Positions 1 to 8,328 are shown, counted from the stretch's first letter. The stretch is DNA of 64,000 nt from Haoranjiania flava (GCF_025631005.1 NZ_JAOTPL010000005.1:124001-188000), one strand, 5' to 3'. A program made the numbers and translations. Notes: generated from the sequence alone by a model not told the origin.

Positions 1-165
1 CAGCTGCGCCAGTTTTTTGTTGTCGAATCCGGTGAGCCATTTTATTACCTCATGCAGCTCTTCCTGCGTTCTGCCTTTCTTCTGCACTTTAGCGAGCAGC
101 AGCGGGTAAATCTTTGAGAAAGCCATATTGGCAATGCGTTTGCGGGCGGAGGATGTATTTTGCAT
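1..165 (-). CDS. DUF2200 domain-containing protein (N-terminal part, runs off window)
   Basis: The 55 visible codons start at the ATG read leftward from position 165 and stay open to the window edge. The segment KGRTQEELHEVIKWLTGFD is the hallmark of the small DUF2200 family (about 110-120 residues), preceded by the usual RIANMAFSKIYPLLLAKVQ-like helix. The family is found across bacteria and has no established function. Roughly half the protein is seen; the C-terminal half lies outside the window. No partner gene is visible on this side: the next 700 bases upstream hold repeats and a low-GC unknown gene. Family identification is by recognition of the motif, not by a search. Confidence 0.8.
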   Translation of the reverse strand, partial: MQNTSSARKRIANMAFSKIYPLLLAKVQKKGRTQEELHEVIKWLTGFDNKKLAQL

Positions 166-495
166 ATGATGAAAATATAAATTTTTAGTGATTAAATGCG
201 ATACGCGGCTTTATTGAGGTTAACTTTTATTCTTCTTTCTTTCTCATCAGCAATGATATGATGATCAGTGTGCCCAATACTGCTGAAATGCAGATTGCGG
301 TTACGTTTCCCTGTGATCAGTTCCAGCCGGTTAAAAACCTTACAGTAACGATTTCTAAAGTGAAGCCTCAACGGTCACCGGTATTTCAAATTTACATTTT
401 GTTTTTCAATTCTGTTTGCCGGGTCTGTTTTAACTTGTATACACAACAACCAGCGCGCTGTTGAGGTAAATGTATTTCCAAGCCAGGATGAATGT
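166..495. other. Intergenic stretch with a possible membrane-protein remnant
   Basis: No complete gene is seen in these 330 bases. On the minus strand, positions about 227-315 read as a hydrophobic segment ending in LLMRKKEE and a TAA stop. This looks like the C-terminal transmembrane tail of a lost membrane protein, but an in-frame stop sits just upstream and no start codon is available. I treat it as a possible gene remnant only. The stretch ends where the first repeat copy begins. Confidence 0.25.
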
Positions 496-778
496 ACACT
501 GGCGCAAGCGTCCGCTTGTACCGGTAATGCTCGGATAGTCTGATCTTCGATATGTTCTACAGGGCATCAAGAGTGTAGATAAAAATAATTTTTAATCCGT
601 AAAAGTTTTTTGAAGCAAAATTAATGCAAGTGCGATCCCTGCTAATAAACAGTTATTATTTTACACTCAGCAAACCAGTGAAATTTCGTAATTTTAATTA
701 TGGAAAGGTGGTTATTGTATTAGAGATTTTAAATCCCCCTATACTGCTTCGCGATTGCAAATCACGAAGAGCAGGGTT
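496..778 (+). repeat. Repeat copy R1 (5' partial copy of the 480-bp repeat)
   Basis: This 283-base segment matches the 5' part of copies R2 and R3 further right. It opens with the imperfect palindrome GGCGCAAGCGTCCGCTTGTA and contains the shared block around ATTTCGTAATTTTAATTATG. It also contains a second imperfect palindrome, CTGCTTCGCGATT then AATCACGAAGAGCAG. After position 778 it diverges from the other copies. It lies on the left flank of the unknown secreted protein at 872, while R2 and R3 lie on the right flank, so the repeat brackets that gene. No transposase is present. Confidence 0.75.
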
Positions 779-871
779 AGTTTTATCAATAAATATCAAA
801 ACCGATTTACATATTGTATAATAATGAAATATTCAAAGTCTCGTCGTGACAGATTATAAAAGTCAAGGTAC

Positions 872-1354
872 ATGGTAAAACATTATATAATTTTATTGAT
901 ATGCTTGTGTATATCAATCTCTATCAGAGCTCAGTTTAATAAGATGTTTTTCAACAGTATAGATAATGATATACTGAGAACAGAAATTGCCAACTACATG
1001 AAGAGTAGTGATAGTGTTTTTTCCCAAAGAGCAGAAAAAGCTGTAGTTGTCGTTGTTGATAGTATAACAAATACTGAAATAGTTATAAGCATGCATACGC
1101 AAACTCATGGTCCTTTCTTGCTAAAAGAAAACATTCATTTTTTTGCAGTTATTAACAATAGGATTGTGCCTATAATAATTCCACAAATTAACTTCCTATC
1201 TCTTCCGCTGAATATTAAAAAGATGTATATCGAAAAAATATTTCCCAAGCAATTTGCATTTTTAAATAGAAGCAAATATGTTAATGGTCTAAAACAAGAG
1301 TTAGTGCCAAATTTTGATGAGGATTATATAAGGACGATTTATATACTTAGATAA
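872..1354 (+). CDS. Hypothetical secreted protein
   Basis: A 160-residue protein I do not recognise. Residues 1-20 form a typical Sec signal peptide (MVKHYIILLICLCISISIRA, then Q), with likely cleavage at RA-Q, so the product is exported or periplasmic. The mature part is rich in Ile, Asn, Lys and Phe, has a valine run (VVVVVDS) near residues 59-65, and shows no catalytic motif I can name. Base composition is clearly more AT-rich than the flanking housekeeping genes. The gene is bracketed by copies of the dispersed repeat (R1 left, R2 and R3 right). Both points suggest an acquired or fast-evolving accessory gene. It has no operon partner. Confidence 0.6.
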   Translation: MVKHYIILLICLCISISIRAQFNKMFFNSIDNDILRTEIANYMKSSDSVFSQRAEKAVVVVVDSITNTEIVISMHTQTHGPFLLKENIHFFAVINNRIVPIIIPQINFLSLPLNIKKMYIEKIFPKQFAFLNRSKYVNGLKQELVPNFDEDYIRTIYILR

Positions 1355-1398
1355 AGCGAGATGTTGATGAATTAGGTAAATAATAAAGTGTAAGTCTC

Positions 1399-1884
1399 AC
1401 ACTGGCGCAAGCGTCCGCTTGTGCCGGTAATGGTTTGAATCTGCAACCCGCTCTTCTTGATGTTCCGCAGGGCATCTCTAAGCCTAGATAAAATAGATTG
1501 TAATCCGTAAAAGTTTTTGAAACATATTTAATGCAAGTACACCCTGCTAATAAACATTTATTATTTTACACCCACCAACAGTGAAATTTCGTAATTTTAA
1601 TTATAGAAAGGCGGTTATTATATTAGAGATTTTAAATCCCCCGATACTGCTTCGCGATTGCAATCACGAAGAGCAGGGTAATTCTCTGCTATACACCACC
1701 AAATAGTAAGAACTCGTTACAAATTTTAATAGCTACAGGCGCAGGAGCATTAATAGGTGGAGCAACCTATGTTGTAGCTTCCCTACACTGGCACAAGCGG
1801 ACGCTTGCGCCAGTAATCGGGGTGCCTATTCTTTTATATTGGAACTTTTGGCTTTCAAATTTATCAGCAATTCTTTATCTACCT
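1399..1884 (+). repeat. Repeat copy R2 (full unit)
   Basis: First of two head-to-tail full copies, 486 bases from one palindrome start to the next. It begins with the palindrome core GGCGCAAGCG TC CGCTTGTGCC. At 1785-1816 it carries a second core, GGCACAAGCG GA CGCTTGCGCC, which is the reverse complement of the first apart from single-base differences. The palindromes therefore bound most of the unit in inverted orientation. The block between them is nearly identical to R3. A conceptual translation gives a hydrophobic segment containing VAGAGALIGGATYVV-like sequence, which may be a degenerate piece of a larger polymorphic protein (inference). Confidence 0.8.
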
Positions 1885-2359
1885 ACACTGGCGCAAGCGT
1901 CCGCTTGTGCCGGTAATGCACGGATAGTCCGATCTTCGATATGTTCCGCAGGGCATCTCTAAGCCTAGATAAAATAGATTTTAATCCGTAAAAGTTTTTG
2001 AAACATTTTTAATGCAAGTACACCCTGCTAATAAACATTTATTATTTTACACCCACCAACAGTGAAATTTCGTAATTTTAATTATGGAAAGGCGGTTATA
2101 TTAGAGGTTTTAAATCACCTGATACTGCTTCGCGATTGCAAATCACGAATAGCAGGGTAATCCTCTGCTATACACCACCAAATAGTAAGAACCCGTTACA
2201 ATTTTTAATAGTCGCAGGCGCAGGGGCATTAATAGGTGCAGCAACCTATGTTGTAGCTTCCCTACACTGGCACAAGCGGACACTTGCGCCAGTAATCGGG
2301 GTGCCTATTCATTTTATATTGGAACTTTGGCTTTCAAATTTATCAGCAATTCTTTATCT
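1885..2359 (+). repeat. Repeat copy R3 (full unit, tandem with R2)
   Basis: Direct tandem copy of R2, starting at the next palindrome and running to the shared end around TTTATCAGCAATTCTTTATC. Internal palindrome copy at 2264-2296. Differences from R2 are scattered substitutions and a few indels, so the two copies have diverged slightly since duplication. A 79-codon open frame inside it (2136-2375) is not conserved in frame in R2 and I do not call it a gene. The 190 bases after R3, up to kbl, hold nothing I recognise. Confidence 0.8.
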
Positions 2360-2551
2360 ATTGTATGTAGCTTAGCTAAACGATTCAACCCCGGCACCCA
2401 CATCTTCAAATGCTACACGACACAGTATAGAACGGTGGTACTATACAAAAAACAATTACCGCAGTAAAGCTGCTGCTTAATCATCGGGGTTTATCATTCC
2501 TTCCCAACTTTAGCCAATCCAACCTTGCGGGTGGATCAAATCAAGTATATT

Positions 2552-3742
2552 TTAAGGCTTCAGCACGCCCAGCTCATTGCCCACCTTAATGAACGCCGCA
2601 ATGGCTTTGTCCAGGTGGTGTTGCTCGTGGGCGGCGCTGAGCTGTACACGAATGCGGGCCTTGTCTTTGGGCACCACCGGGTAGAAGAAGCCGGTCACGA
2701 AGATGCCTTCCTGTTGCAGGGCTGCAGCAAAGTTCTGTGCAATCACAGCATCATAGAGCATTACAGGTACAATGGGGTGTATGCCGGGCTTGATGTCGAA
2801 GCCTGCTGCGGTCATCTTTTCGCGGAAGTAGGCGGTGTTGTATTCCAGCTTGTCGCGCAGCTCGGTTGTTTCGCTTAGCATATCCAGGATGGCGATGGAG
2901 CCTCCCGTAATGGCCGGGGCCAGGGTGTTGGAGAACAAATAAGGACGGCTGCGCTGGCGCAGCATTTCAATGATCTCTTTCCTGCCGGAGGTGAAGCCGC
3001 CGCTTGCGCCTCCAAGGGCTTTGCCCAGTGTGCCGGTAATAATGTCTATCTTACCCATCACGCCGCAATGTTCGTGGGTGCCGCGGCCGGTTTTGCCAAG
3101 AAAGCCTGTAGAGTGGCTGTCGTCTACCATAACCACGGCATCGTATTTTTCTGCCAGATCTACAATTTTGTCCAGCTGGGCAATGGTGCCGTCCATAGAG
3201 AAGGAGCCGTCGGTAACAATGATGCGGCTGCGCAGGTGAGCGCTGTCCAGCAGCTTGGCTTCCAGGTCTTCCATATCATTGTGCTTATAGCGGTAACGCT
3301 GTGCTTTACACAGCCGCACCCCGTCAATGATCGAAGCATGGTTCAGCTCATCGCTGATGATGGCATCTGCTTCGCCAAACAGGGGCTCAAACACACCGCC
3401 ATTGGCATCGAAGCAGGCAGCATACAAAATGGTATCTTCCGTGCCTAAGAAGGCAGATATTTTTCTTTCCAGTTCTTTGTGTATATCCTGTGTGCCGCAA
3501 ATGAAGCGCACGCTGGAAAGACCGTAGCCTCTTTCTTCCAGCGTTTTCTGAGAAGCTGCTATAGCCTGCGGGTTATTGGAAAGTCCAAGGTAGTTGTTGG
3601 CACAAAAGTTCAGCAGCGTTTGCCCGTTTACCTGTATTTCCGCGCCTTGCGGGCTTTCAATCAATCTTTCTTTCTTAAACAGGCCGGCTTGGGCTATATC
3701 TTCCAGCTCTTCGCTGATGCGTTTTACAAAATGCTCATTCAT
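2552..3742 (-). CDS. kbl: Glycine C-acetyltransferase (2-amino-3-ketobutyrate CoA ligase)
   Basis: A 396-residue PLP enzyme of the alpha-oxoamine synthase family. It interconverts 2-amino-3-oxobutanoate plus CoA with glycine plus acetyl-CoA, the second step of threonine breakdown via threonine dehydrogenase. Visible signatures are the N-terminal NFCANNYLGLS, the DDSHSTGFLG motif near residue 207, and the PLP-lysine motif TGTLGKALGGASGG with the Schiff-base lysine at about residue 241. Length matches E. coli Kbl (398). I place the start at MNEHFVKRI; the longer open frame upstream has no family similarity and overlaps the end of murF. The partner tdh gene is not in the window. It lies 89 bases downstream of murF on the same strand. 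Related AONS enzymes (BioF, Spt) share the fold, but KBL fits best. Confidence 0.93.
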   Translation of the reverse strand: MNEHFVKRISEELEDIAQAGLFKKERLIESPQGAEIQVNGQTLLNFCANNYLGLSNNPQAIAASQKTLEERGYGLSSVRFICGTQDIHKELERKISAFLGTEDTILYAACFDANGGVFEPLFGEADAIISDELNHASIIDGVRLCKAQRYRYKHNDMEDLEAKLLDSAHLRSRIIVTDGSFSMDGTIAQLDKIVDLAEKYDAVVMVDDSHSTGFLGKTGRGTHEHCGVMGKIDIITGTLGKALGGASGGFTSGRKEIIEMLRQRSRPYLFSNTLAPAITGGSIAILDMLSETTELRDKLEYNTAYFREKMTAAGFDIKPGIHPIVPVMLYDAVIAQNFAAALQQEGIFVTGFFYPVVPKDKARIRVQLSAAHEQHHLDKAIAAFIKVGNELGVLKP

Positions 3743-3831
3743 GTATTTCAGATTTAGAATATGTGATAATTGGCTTATAAAAGTAAGTAAATTATTCTGT
3801 GGAAAACGCTGTTTCCAGTGCACAATCGTTT

Positions 3832-5103
3832 TTAACCTAATACTTTTTCCATGGCAATGCCGCGTGAGCCTTTTATCAGGATGTAAGCGTCCTGGAGTTG
3901 TTGCGCGCGCAGCCACTTGCCAGCCTCTTCCGGTGTGGGGAAATACAGGAAGTTGTGGCCGGTTTTTGCAAAGTCGCCGCCCACGAGTGCTACGTGCTTC
4001 CACTTGTATTGTGCTATCTGGTCCACCAGCTGCTGGTGTTCGGCTATGCTGTCTGCGCCCATTTCTTTCATGGCGCCCAGCACTAATACTTTTCTGCCGG
4101 ATTCAATGCCGGCCATATTTTCTATGGCTGCCATCATGCTGGAAGGGTTGGCATTGTAGGCGTCAAAGATAATTTTATTGGTTCCCTGCTCCACCAGTTG
4201 CGAGCGGCTGTTCGAAGGTGTGTAGCCTGCAATAGCTGCTGCCACTACATCCTGGGGGATGTGAAAATATTTACCGACTGCTGCTGCGCAAAGTATGTTG
4301 GGCAGGTTGTAGTCTCCTACCAGTTGCGTTTCTATCATCGGTCCATCTTTGATCTGTACGGCTATATACGGCTTGTTGTGAGCAACGTTGCCGCTTACAA
4401 ACCCTTTATGAATTCCGTAGGGAATAATTTTTTCAATACCGGCAGACATCTCGTGCAGGTAGTCATAATCATCAAAAATAAAAGCCGTGCCGTTATTGCC
4501 GCGAAGAAAATCAAACAATTCCCCTTTGGCTTTCCTTACACCTTCCGGGCTGCCGAAGCCTTCCAGGTGCGCCTTACCGCAGTTGGTAATAATGCCATGC
4601 GTGGGCAGTACGTATCTGCAATAGGCTTCTATCTCTTTCAGGTGGTTAGCGCCCATTTCTATTACAGCTATTTCGGCATCTTTTTTAATTTTCAGCAAAG
4701 TCAGCGGTATCCCGATGTGGTTGTTGAGGTTGCCCTCAGTAGTATATGTAATATATTTTGAGCTGAGCACGGTATGTATAAGCTCTTTGGTAGTGGTTTT
4801 GCCGTTGCTGCCCGTAATGGCTATAAAAGGAATGTCGAAAGTGCGGCGGTGGTGAAGTGCAAGTTCCTGCAGACTGCTCAGCACATCTTCTACCAGTAAA
4901 ATCCTGTCATGCGGTGCGCCTGTAAGTTCATCAGCTACCACGTAAGCGGCGCCTGCATTCAGTGCATCGTGGGCAAATGCGTTGGCATTGAAGTTTGGCC
5001 CCTTCAGGGCAAAGAAAACATCGCCTGGTTGCAACTTTCTGGTATCTGTCTGTACGGTAGGATGCTGCAGGTACACCTGGTATAAATCGCCTGTGGAAAT
5101 CAT
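3832..5103 (-). CDS. murF: UDP-N-acetylmuramoyl-tripeptide--D-alanyl-D-alanine ligase
   Basis: A 423-residue cytoplasmic Mur ligase that adds D-Ala-D-Ala to the UDP-MurNAc-tripeptide, the last soluble step of peptidoglycan precursor synthesis. It shows the N-terminal MurF domain (TDTRKLQPGDVFFALKG), the ATP-binding P-loop ITGSNGKTTTKE at residues 96-106, the central EMGANHLKEI motif, and the C-terminal ligase domain with FDAYNANPSSM. It is a little shorter than E. coli MurF (452), as is common in Bacteroidota. The start at 5103 (MISTGDLYQ) fits family alignments. A TATTTTTG box ends only 4 bases before this ATG, so the transcript may begin at the start codon. It is isolated from any dcw cluster. 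Confidence 0.95.
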   Translation of the reverse strand: MISTGDLYQVYLQHPTVQTDTRKLQPGDVFFALKGPNFNANAFAHDALNAGAAYVVADELTGAPHDRILLVEDVLSSLQELALHHRRTFDIPFIAITGSNGKTTTKELIHTVLSSKYITYTTEGNLNNHIGIPLTLLKIKKDAEIAVIEMGANHLKEIEAYCRYVLPTHGIITNCGKAHLEGFGSPEGVRKAKGELFDFLRGNNGTAFIFDDYDYLHEMSAGIEKIIPYGIHKGFVSGNVAHNKPYIAVQIKDGPMIETQLVGDYNLPNILCAAAVGKYFHIPQDVVAAAIAGYTPSNSRSQLVEQGTNKIIFDAYNANPSSMMAAIENMAGIESGRKVLVLGAMKEMGADSIAEHQQLVDQIAQYKWKHVALVGGDFAKTGHNFLYFPTPEEAGKWLRAQQLQDAYILIKGSRGIAMEKVLG

Positions 5104-5107
5104 ATAA

Positions 5108-5115
5108 CAAAAATA
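5108..5115 (-). promoter_or_regulatory. Predicted -7 box of murF (TATTTTTG)
   Basis: Reads TATTTTTG on the minus strand and matches the Bacteroidota -7 consensus TAnnTTTG. Only TTAT separates it from the murF ATG, so the expected transcription start falls on or next to the start codon. No clear -33 TTTG at the ideal spacing. Confidence 0.5.
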
Positions 5116-5161
5116 GCAATTGATATTGACCAATTGCTGTTTTTAAAGGTGTTTATAAATA

Positions 5162-5590
5162 TTAATTTATCCTGACTGTAATAATATTGTCCCTGCCGCC
5201 GCTTTCCTTAATCATAAGGGTGATGTTATAATCCCTGGTGCCCTGCAATTTTCCTGCAATATACTTGGTAGACCCCAGCTCTCTCTGTGAGATCAGGTTG
5301 AAACCGGAAATTTTCTCCGAATCAAAAAACGTCTTCAGGGTAATGGAAGCCTGTGAGCGGCTCACACTCCTCATCTCATCCCTTTCAGGCAGTTTAAAAT
5401 CTATTACATCACTGAAATACCTGCTTATTTTATTTACGTCGGCCTCTTTTAATGCCTGGATGATATCAATATTTACCACGCTGGGTGTGTAAAATGCTGC
5501 ATCAGTTTCGCTCTTATCATTGACAGCAAGCAGTGGTGTTTGCAGCAAACTAACAAATAATAAAGCCAAAATTATAATTAAGTTCTTCAT
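5162..5590 (-). CDS. DUF4783 domain-containing exported protein
   Basis: A 142-residue protein of the Bacteroidota-specific DUF4783 family (NTF2/SnoaL-like fold is inference). Residues 1-22 are a signal peptide (MKNLIIILALLFVSLLQTPL, cleavage near LLA-VN). The mature part includes the family pattern DIIQALKEADVNKISRYFSDVIDFKLP, then ASITLKTFFDSE and a Gly-Arg-Asp segment at the C terminus. The function is unknown; it is presumably periplasmic. It sits 58 bases upstream of murF in the same direction and may be cotranscribed with murF and kbl. The family call rests on motif memory. Confidence 0.8.
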   Translation of the reverse strand: MKNLIIILALLFVSLLQTPLLAVNDKSETDAAFYTPSVVNIDIIQALKEADVNKISRYFSDVIDFKLPERDEMRSVSRSQASITLKTFFDSEKISGFNLISQRELGSTKYIAGKLQGTRDYNITLMIKESGGRDNIITVRIN

Positions 5591-5795
5591 TTCAACATCA
5601 TGCTTAATTCTTCTATTGTAGATTAACTAAAAAACTGAACAATTTTTACGCCAAATTTATGGATTTTCATATAATATCCGGTAGTTGTTGGAAGATATAA
5701 ATTTTACTAACTATAACTTATTCTAAAAGAAGTAGTTACGAGCTGCGTAGGTAAAGAAAATAACCAATGATTAACAAGTAATAAAATTTGCAAAA
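5591..5795. other. Intergenic, AT-rich, upstream of the gpmI regulatory region
   Basis: About 200 AT-rich bases between the divergent DUF4783 and gpmI units. I see no gene and no convincing hairpin in this part. The regulatory elements to its right are listed separately. Confidence 0.4.
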
Positions 5796-5823
5796 AACGA
5801 ACAAAAATGCATTTTTGTTCGTT
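5796..5823. promoter_or_regulatory. Perfect 28-bp palindrome upstream of the gpmI promoter
   Basis: Each 14-base arm reads AACGAACAAAAATG and the arms meet with no spacer and no mismatch. It ends 30 bases upstream of a TAATTTTG box, which is where a dimeric regulator would bind at or just beyond the -33 element. It could instead be a hairpin in a read-through transcript. The long A and T runs make an operator more likely than a terminator. No cognate regulator gene is nearby. Confidence 0.55.
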
Positions 5824-5853
5824 AAAATCTATGGGTACAACATTAAAAAGCCG

Positions 5854-5861
5854 TAATTTTG
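5854..5861 (+). promoter_or_regulatory. Predicted -7 box for gpmI-rimM (TAATTTTG)
   Basis: Exact match to TAnnTTTG. If used, transcription would begin near 5867 and give a leader of about 290 bases that contains both hairpin repeat units before gpmI. Confidence 0.5.
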
Positions 5862-5954
5862 CACTGTGATCAGCTGCGGCCCAAAAACCGCGTCAATAGA
5901 AATAAGAGAGCAGCCGCACACATCGTGGTGAAGATTTTTGGTGCGGAAAAAATA

Positions 5955-6156
5955 AATACACACATGAAATAACCATAAAAATTAGGAATCTATACCAACC
6001 GAATGAGTATTGAATCTAAAAAGCTGGTTATTCCATGTGGCAACTGAAAAATAAATAAATACACACATGAAATAGCCATAAGCAAAGTTGCATACCAACA
6101 GTTAATGAATAATGGCTATTCCATGTGACCATAAAGAAAAAATAAAAAATACACAC
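5955..6156 (+). repeat. Tandem hairpin-repeat array in the gpmI leader (2 units)
   Basis: Two tandem units, with anchor ATGs at 5964 and 6067 and a third anchor ATG at 6157 that is the gpmI start codon (periods 103 and 90). Each unit begins CACATGAAATA(A/G)CC and ends with the near reverse complement GG(T/C)TATTCCATGTG, so it can fold into a stem of about 14-16 bp around a loop containing CATACCAAC or TATACCAAC. An A-rich tract (AAAGAAAAAATAAAAAATAC) links units. The first unit is the long subtype (GGAATCTATACCAACC) and the second the short subtype (AAGCAAAGTTGCATACCAAC). The same family and subtype order appear upstream of pheT. Confidence 0.85.
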
Positions 6157-7686
6157 ATGAATAACAAAGCAATGCTCATCATTATGGATGGATGGGGACT
6201 GGGACAAAATCCTAACGGCGATGCAATTAAACAAGCTAACACACCTTTTACAGACAGCCTTTATGAAAAATATCCGAATTCTACGCTGGTTACCTGCGGA
6301 GAAGCCGTAGGCCTGCCAGAGGGGCAAATGGGCAACAGCGAGGTTGGGCACCTGAACCTGGGTGCCGGCAGGATCGTGTATCAGGAGCTGCAACGCATCA
6401 ACGTAGCCATTCGCGACCGTTCATTTCATCAGAACCAGGTATTGTTGCAGGCTATCAATACGGCAAAAGCCACATCAAAACCTTTTCACATCATCGGACT
6501 TGTAAGCGATGGCGGTGTACACAGCCACATTGACCATTTTAAAGCCGTGATAGATGTGTGCAAGGAGCAGGGCCTGGCAGACGTGTATGTACATGCCTTT
6601 ACAGACGGAAGAGACTGTGACCCTAAAAGTGGCCTTGGCTTTATTGGCGAATTACAGGACTATATGAATGCCGCAGGCGTTGGGAAAATCGCCAGCATTA
6701 CCGGCCGTTATTACGCCATGGACAGGGATAAACGCTGGGAGCGTGTAAAGCTGGCCTACGATGCGCTGGTAAACGGCGCCGGTGAGCAAAGCCACGACCT
6801 GCTGAAATCAATAGAGCAGTCCTACGAAAACGGTGTTACTGATGAGTTCATCAAACCCATTATCAATGCCGCGTTGGCCAACGATCCTAAAGCCAGGATC
6901 AAGGATGGCGATGTGGTGCTTTGCGCCAATTTCCGTACAGACAGGTGCCGCGAAATCACCATGGCGCTTTGCCAGGTAGACTTCCCCGAGTTTGATATGC
7001 ACAGGCTGAAGCTCGATTATACCACTATGACAGAGTACGATGCTACTTTCCTCAATGTGAAGGTGATGTTTGAAAATGATAACCTGCACAATACGCTCGG
7101 CGAGGTGCTGCACGCTGCCGGCAAAAAGCAGATACGCATAGCAGAAACAGAAAAGTATCCGCACGTCACTTTCTTCTTCAGCGGCGGCCGCGAGCTGCCT
7201 TTCATGGGCGAGGAAAGGATTATGGCAGCTTCACCAAAAGTGGCCACCTATGACCTGCAGCCTGAAATGAGCGCTTTTGAACTGAGAGACAAGATCATCC
7301 CTGAAATTCAGAAAGAATCAGCCGATTTTATCTGCCTGAATTTTGCAAACACAGACATGGTGGGCCATACAGGCGTATTTTCAGCCGTAGTAAAAGCCGC
7401 AGAAACCGTGGATAGCTGCGTGGCAGCCATTGTACCTGAAGCCCTGGCGCACGGCTACTCCATCTTCCTGACTGCCGACCATGGCAATGCAGATAATATG
7501 GTGAATGAAGACGGTTCGCCCAATACACAGCATTCCATGAACCCGGTACCCTTGTTCTTTATCAGCAATACTTACCATACTACCCGGCTGAAACCAGGCA
7601 AGCTGGCCGATATTGCACCATCCATATTGAAAGTGATGGGTATAGAAGCGCCGATGGAAATGACGGGCGAGGTATTGGTAGATTAA
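6157..7686 (+). CDS. gpmI: 2,3-bisphosphoglycerate-independent phosphoglycerate mutase
   Basis: A 509-residue cytoplasmic glycolytic enzyme that interconverts 3- and 2-phosphoglycerate using two Mn ions and a phospho-serine intermediate. It belongs to the alkaline phosphatase superfamily. Visible are DGWG at residues 11-14 (metal ligand Asp11), the catalytic serine in GQMGNSEVGH (Ser61), the mutase-domain SDGGVHSHIDH and ITGRYYAMDRDKRW, and the C-terminal metal motifs NTDMVGHTG and TADHGNAD. Length fits the family (about 510). The start ATG lies exactly at the terminal anchor of the upstream hairpin array, so the A-rich repeat linker acts as its translation-initiation region. The open frame extends 15 codons further upstream through repeat sequence only. 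rimM follows after 9 bases. Confidence 0.96.
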   Translation: MNNKAMLIIMDGWGLGQNPNGDAIKQANTPFTDSLYEKYPNSTLVTCGEAVGLPEGQMGNSEVGHLNLGAGRIVYQELQRINVAIRDRSFHQNQVLLQAINTAKATSKPFHIIGLVSDGGVHSHIDHFKAVIDVCKEQGLADVYVHAFTDGRDCDPKSGLGFIGELQDYMNAAGVGKIASITGRYYAMDRDKRWERVKLAYDALVNGAGEQSHDLLKSIEQSYENGVTDEFIKPIINAALANDPKARIKDGDVVLCANFRTDRCREITMALCQVDFPEFDMHRLKLDYTTMTEYDATFLNVKVMFENDNLHNTLGEVLHAAGKKQIRIAETEKYPHVTFFFSGGRELPFMGEERIMAASPKVATYDLQPEMSAFELRDKIIPEIQKESADFICLNFANTDMVGHTGVFSAVVKAAETVDSCVAAIVPEALAHGYSIFLTADHGNADNMVNEDGSPNTQHSMNPVPLFFISNTYHTTRLKPGKLADIAPSILKVMGIEAPMEMTGEVLVD

Positions 7687-7695
7687 TGGTAATTA

Positions 7696-8217
7696 ATGAC
7701 AGAATATATCCATATAGGAAGAATTGTGGCATCGCACGGCGTGCACGGCGACGTAGTGGTTGTGCACAGCCTGGGCAGCCGCAACAATTTTAAAGACGTG
7801 AAGGCCCTGTTTGTGGAGCAGGTCAAAAATTCTTACATACCCCATTTCATCTCATCCGCCACCGCGCGTGATGCCGAGCAGACACAGGTAAAGCTGGAAG
7901 GGACAGACTCTAAGGAAAGTGCGCACAGGCTTATTAAAAAAAATGTGTGGATCACCGAAGCCGATTTTAACCGTATTGCAGATAAGAATGCACCCATTTC
8001 ATTGCTCGGCTATAAAATCTATAACAGGCAGGATCTGTTGGGAACCGTGGAAGAAGTGATAGAGCAGCCGCACCAGGTGCTGCTAAAAACTAATTTTAAA
8101 AACAAAGAAGTACTTGTGCCCCTGCATGCAGGCACTTTGGAGGCCGTTGACAGGAAAACCAAAGAAGTGCGGGTAATACTTCCCGATGGTTTGTTAGAGA
8201 TTTATTTGGAAAATTAA
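7696..8217 (+). CDS. rimM: Ribosome maturation factor RimM
   Basis: A 173-residue protein that binds ribosomal protein S19 and assists 30S head maturation and 16S rRNA processing. The N-terminal RimM barrel starts with IGRIVASHGVHGDVVV, the usual IG-I-HGv-G pattern. The PRC-barrel-like C-terminal half includes LGYKIYNRQDLLGTVEEVIEQP and ends with VILPDGLLEIYLEN, the family's closing motif. Length is normal. It follows gpmI by 9 bases and ends before a clear terminator, so gpmI-rimM form a two-gene unit. In many bacteria rimM sits with rpsP and trmD; here rpsP is 33 kb away and trmD is not in the window. Confidence 0.95.
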   Translation: MTEYIHIGRIVASHGVHGDVVVVHSLGSRNNFKDVKALFVEQVKNSYIPHFISSATARDAEQTQVKLEGTDSKESAHRLIKKNVWITEADFNRIADKNAPISLLGYKIYNRQDLLGTVEEVIEQPHQVLLKTNFKNKEVLVPLHAGTLEAVDRKTKEVRVILPDGLLEIYLEN

Positions 8218-8295
8218 TTGGGAAATAGGATTTTATACCTTACTTTGCATACGGATATGATTGATTTAAATTATTGTACTGCCTTACAATATTAG

Positions 8296-8328
8296 AAAAG
8301 CAACAACTTAAGTAGTGTTGCTTTTTTT
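8296..8328 (+). terminator. Rho-independent terminator after rimM
   Basis: Stem AAAAGCAACA / TGTTGCTTTT with a short loop, followed by a run of T. It lies 78 bases after the rimM stop. Confidence 0.8.

Noticed and set aside
258..464. 68-codon plus-strand frame
   Set aside because: No family resemblance and no promoter; the opposite strand has a more protein-like hydrophobic tail.
2136..2375. 79-codon frame inside repeat R3
   Set aside because: The frame is broken by indels in the near-identical copy R2 and has no initiation signal. It may be a relic of a longer coding region.
2970..3757. Several plus-strand frames over kbl
   Set aside because: They are antisense shadows of a strongly conserved enzyme gene.
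6028..6393. Minus-strand 121-codon frame over the gpmI leader and start
   Set aside because: It overlaps the conserved gpmI N terminus and its sequence comes from the same hairpin repeats.
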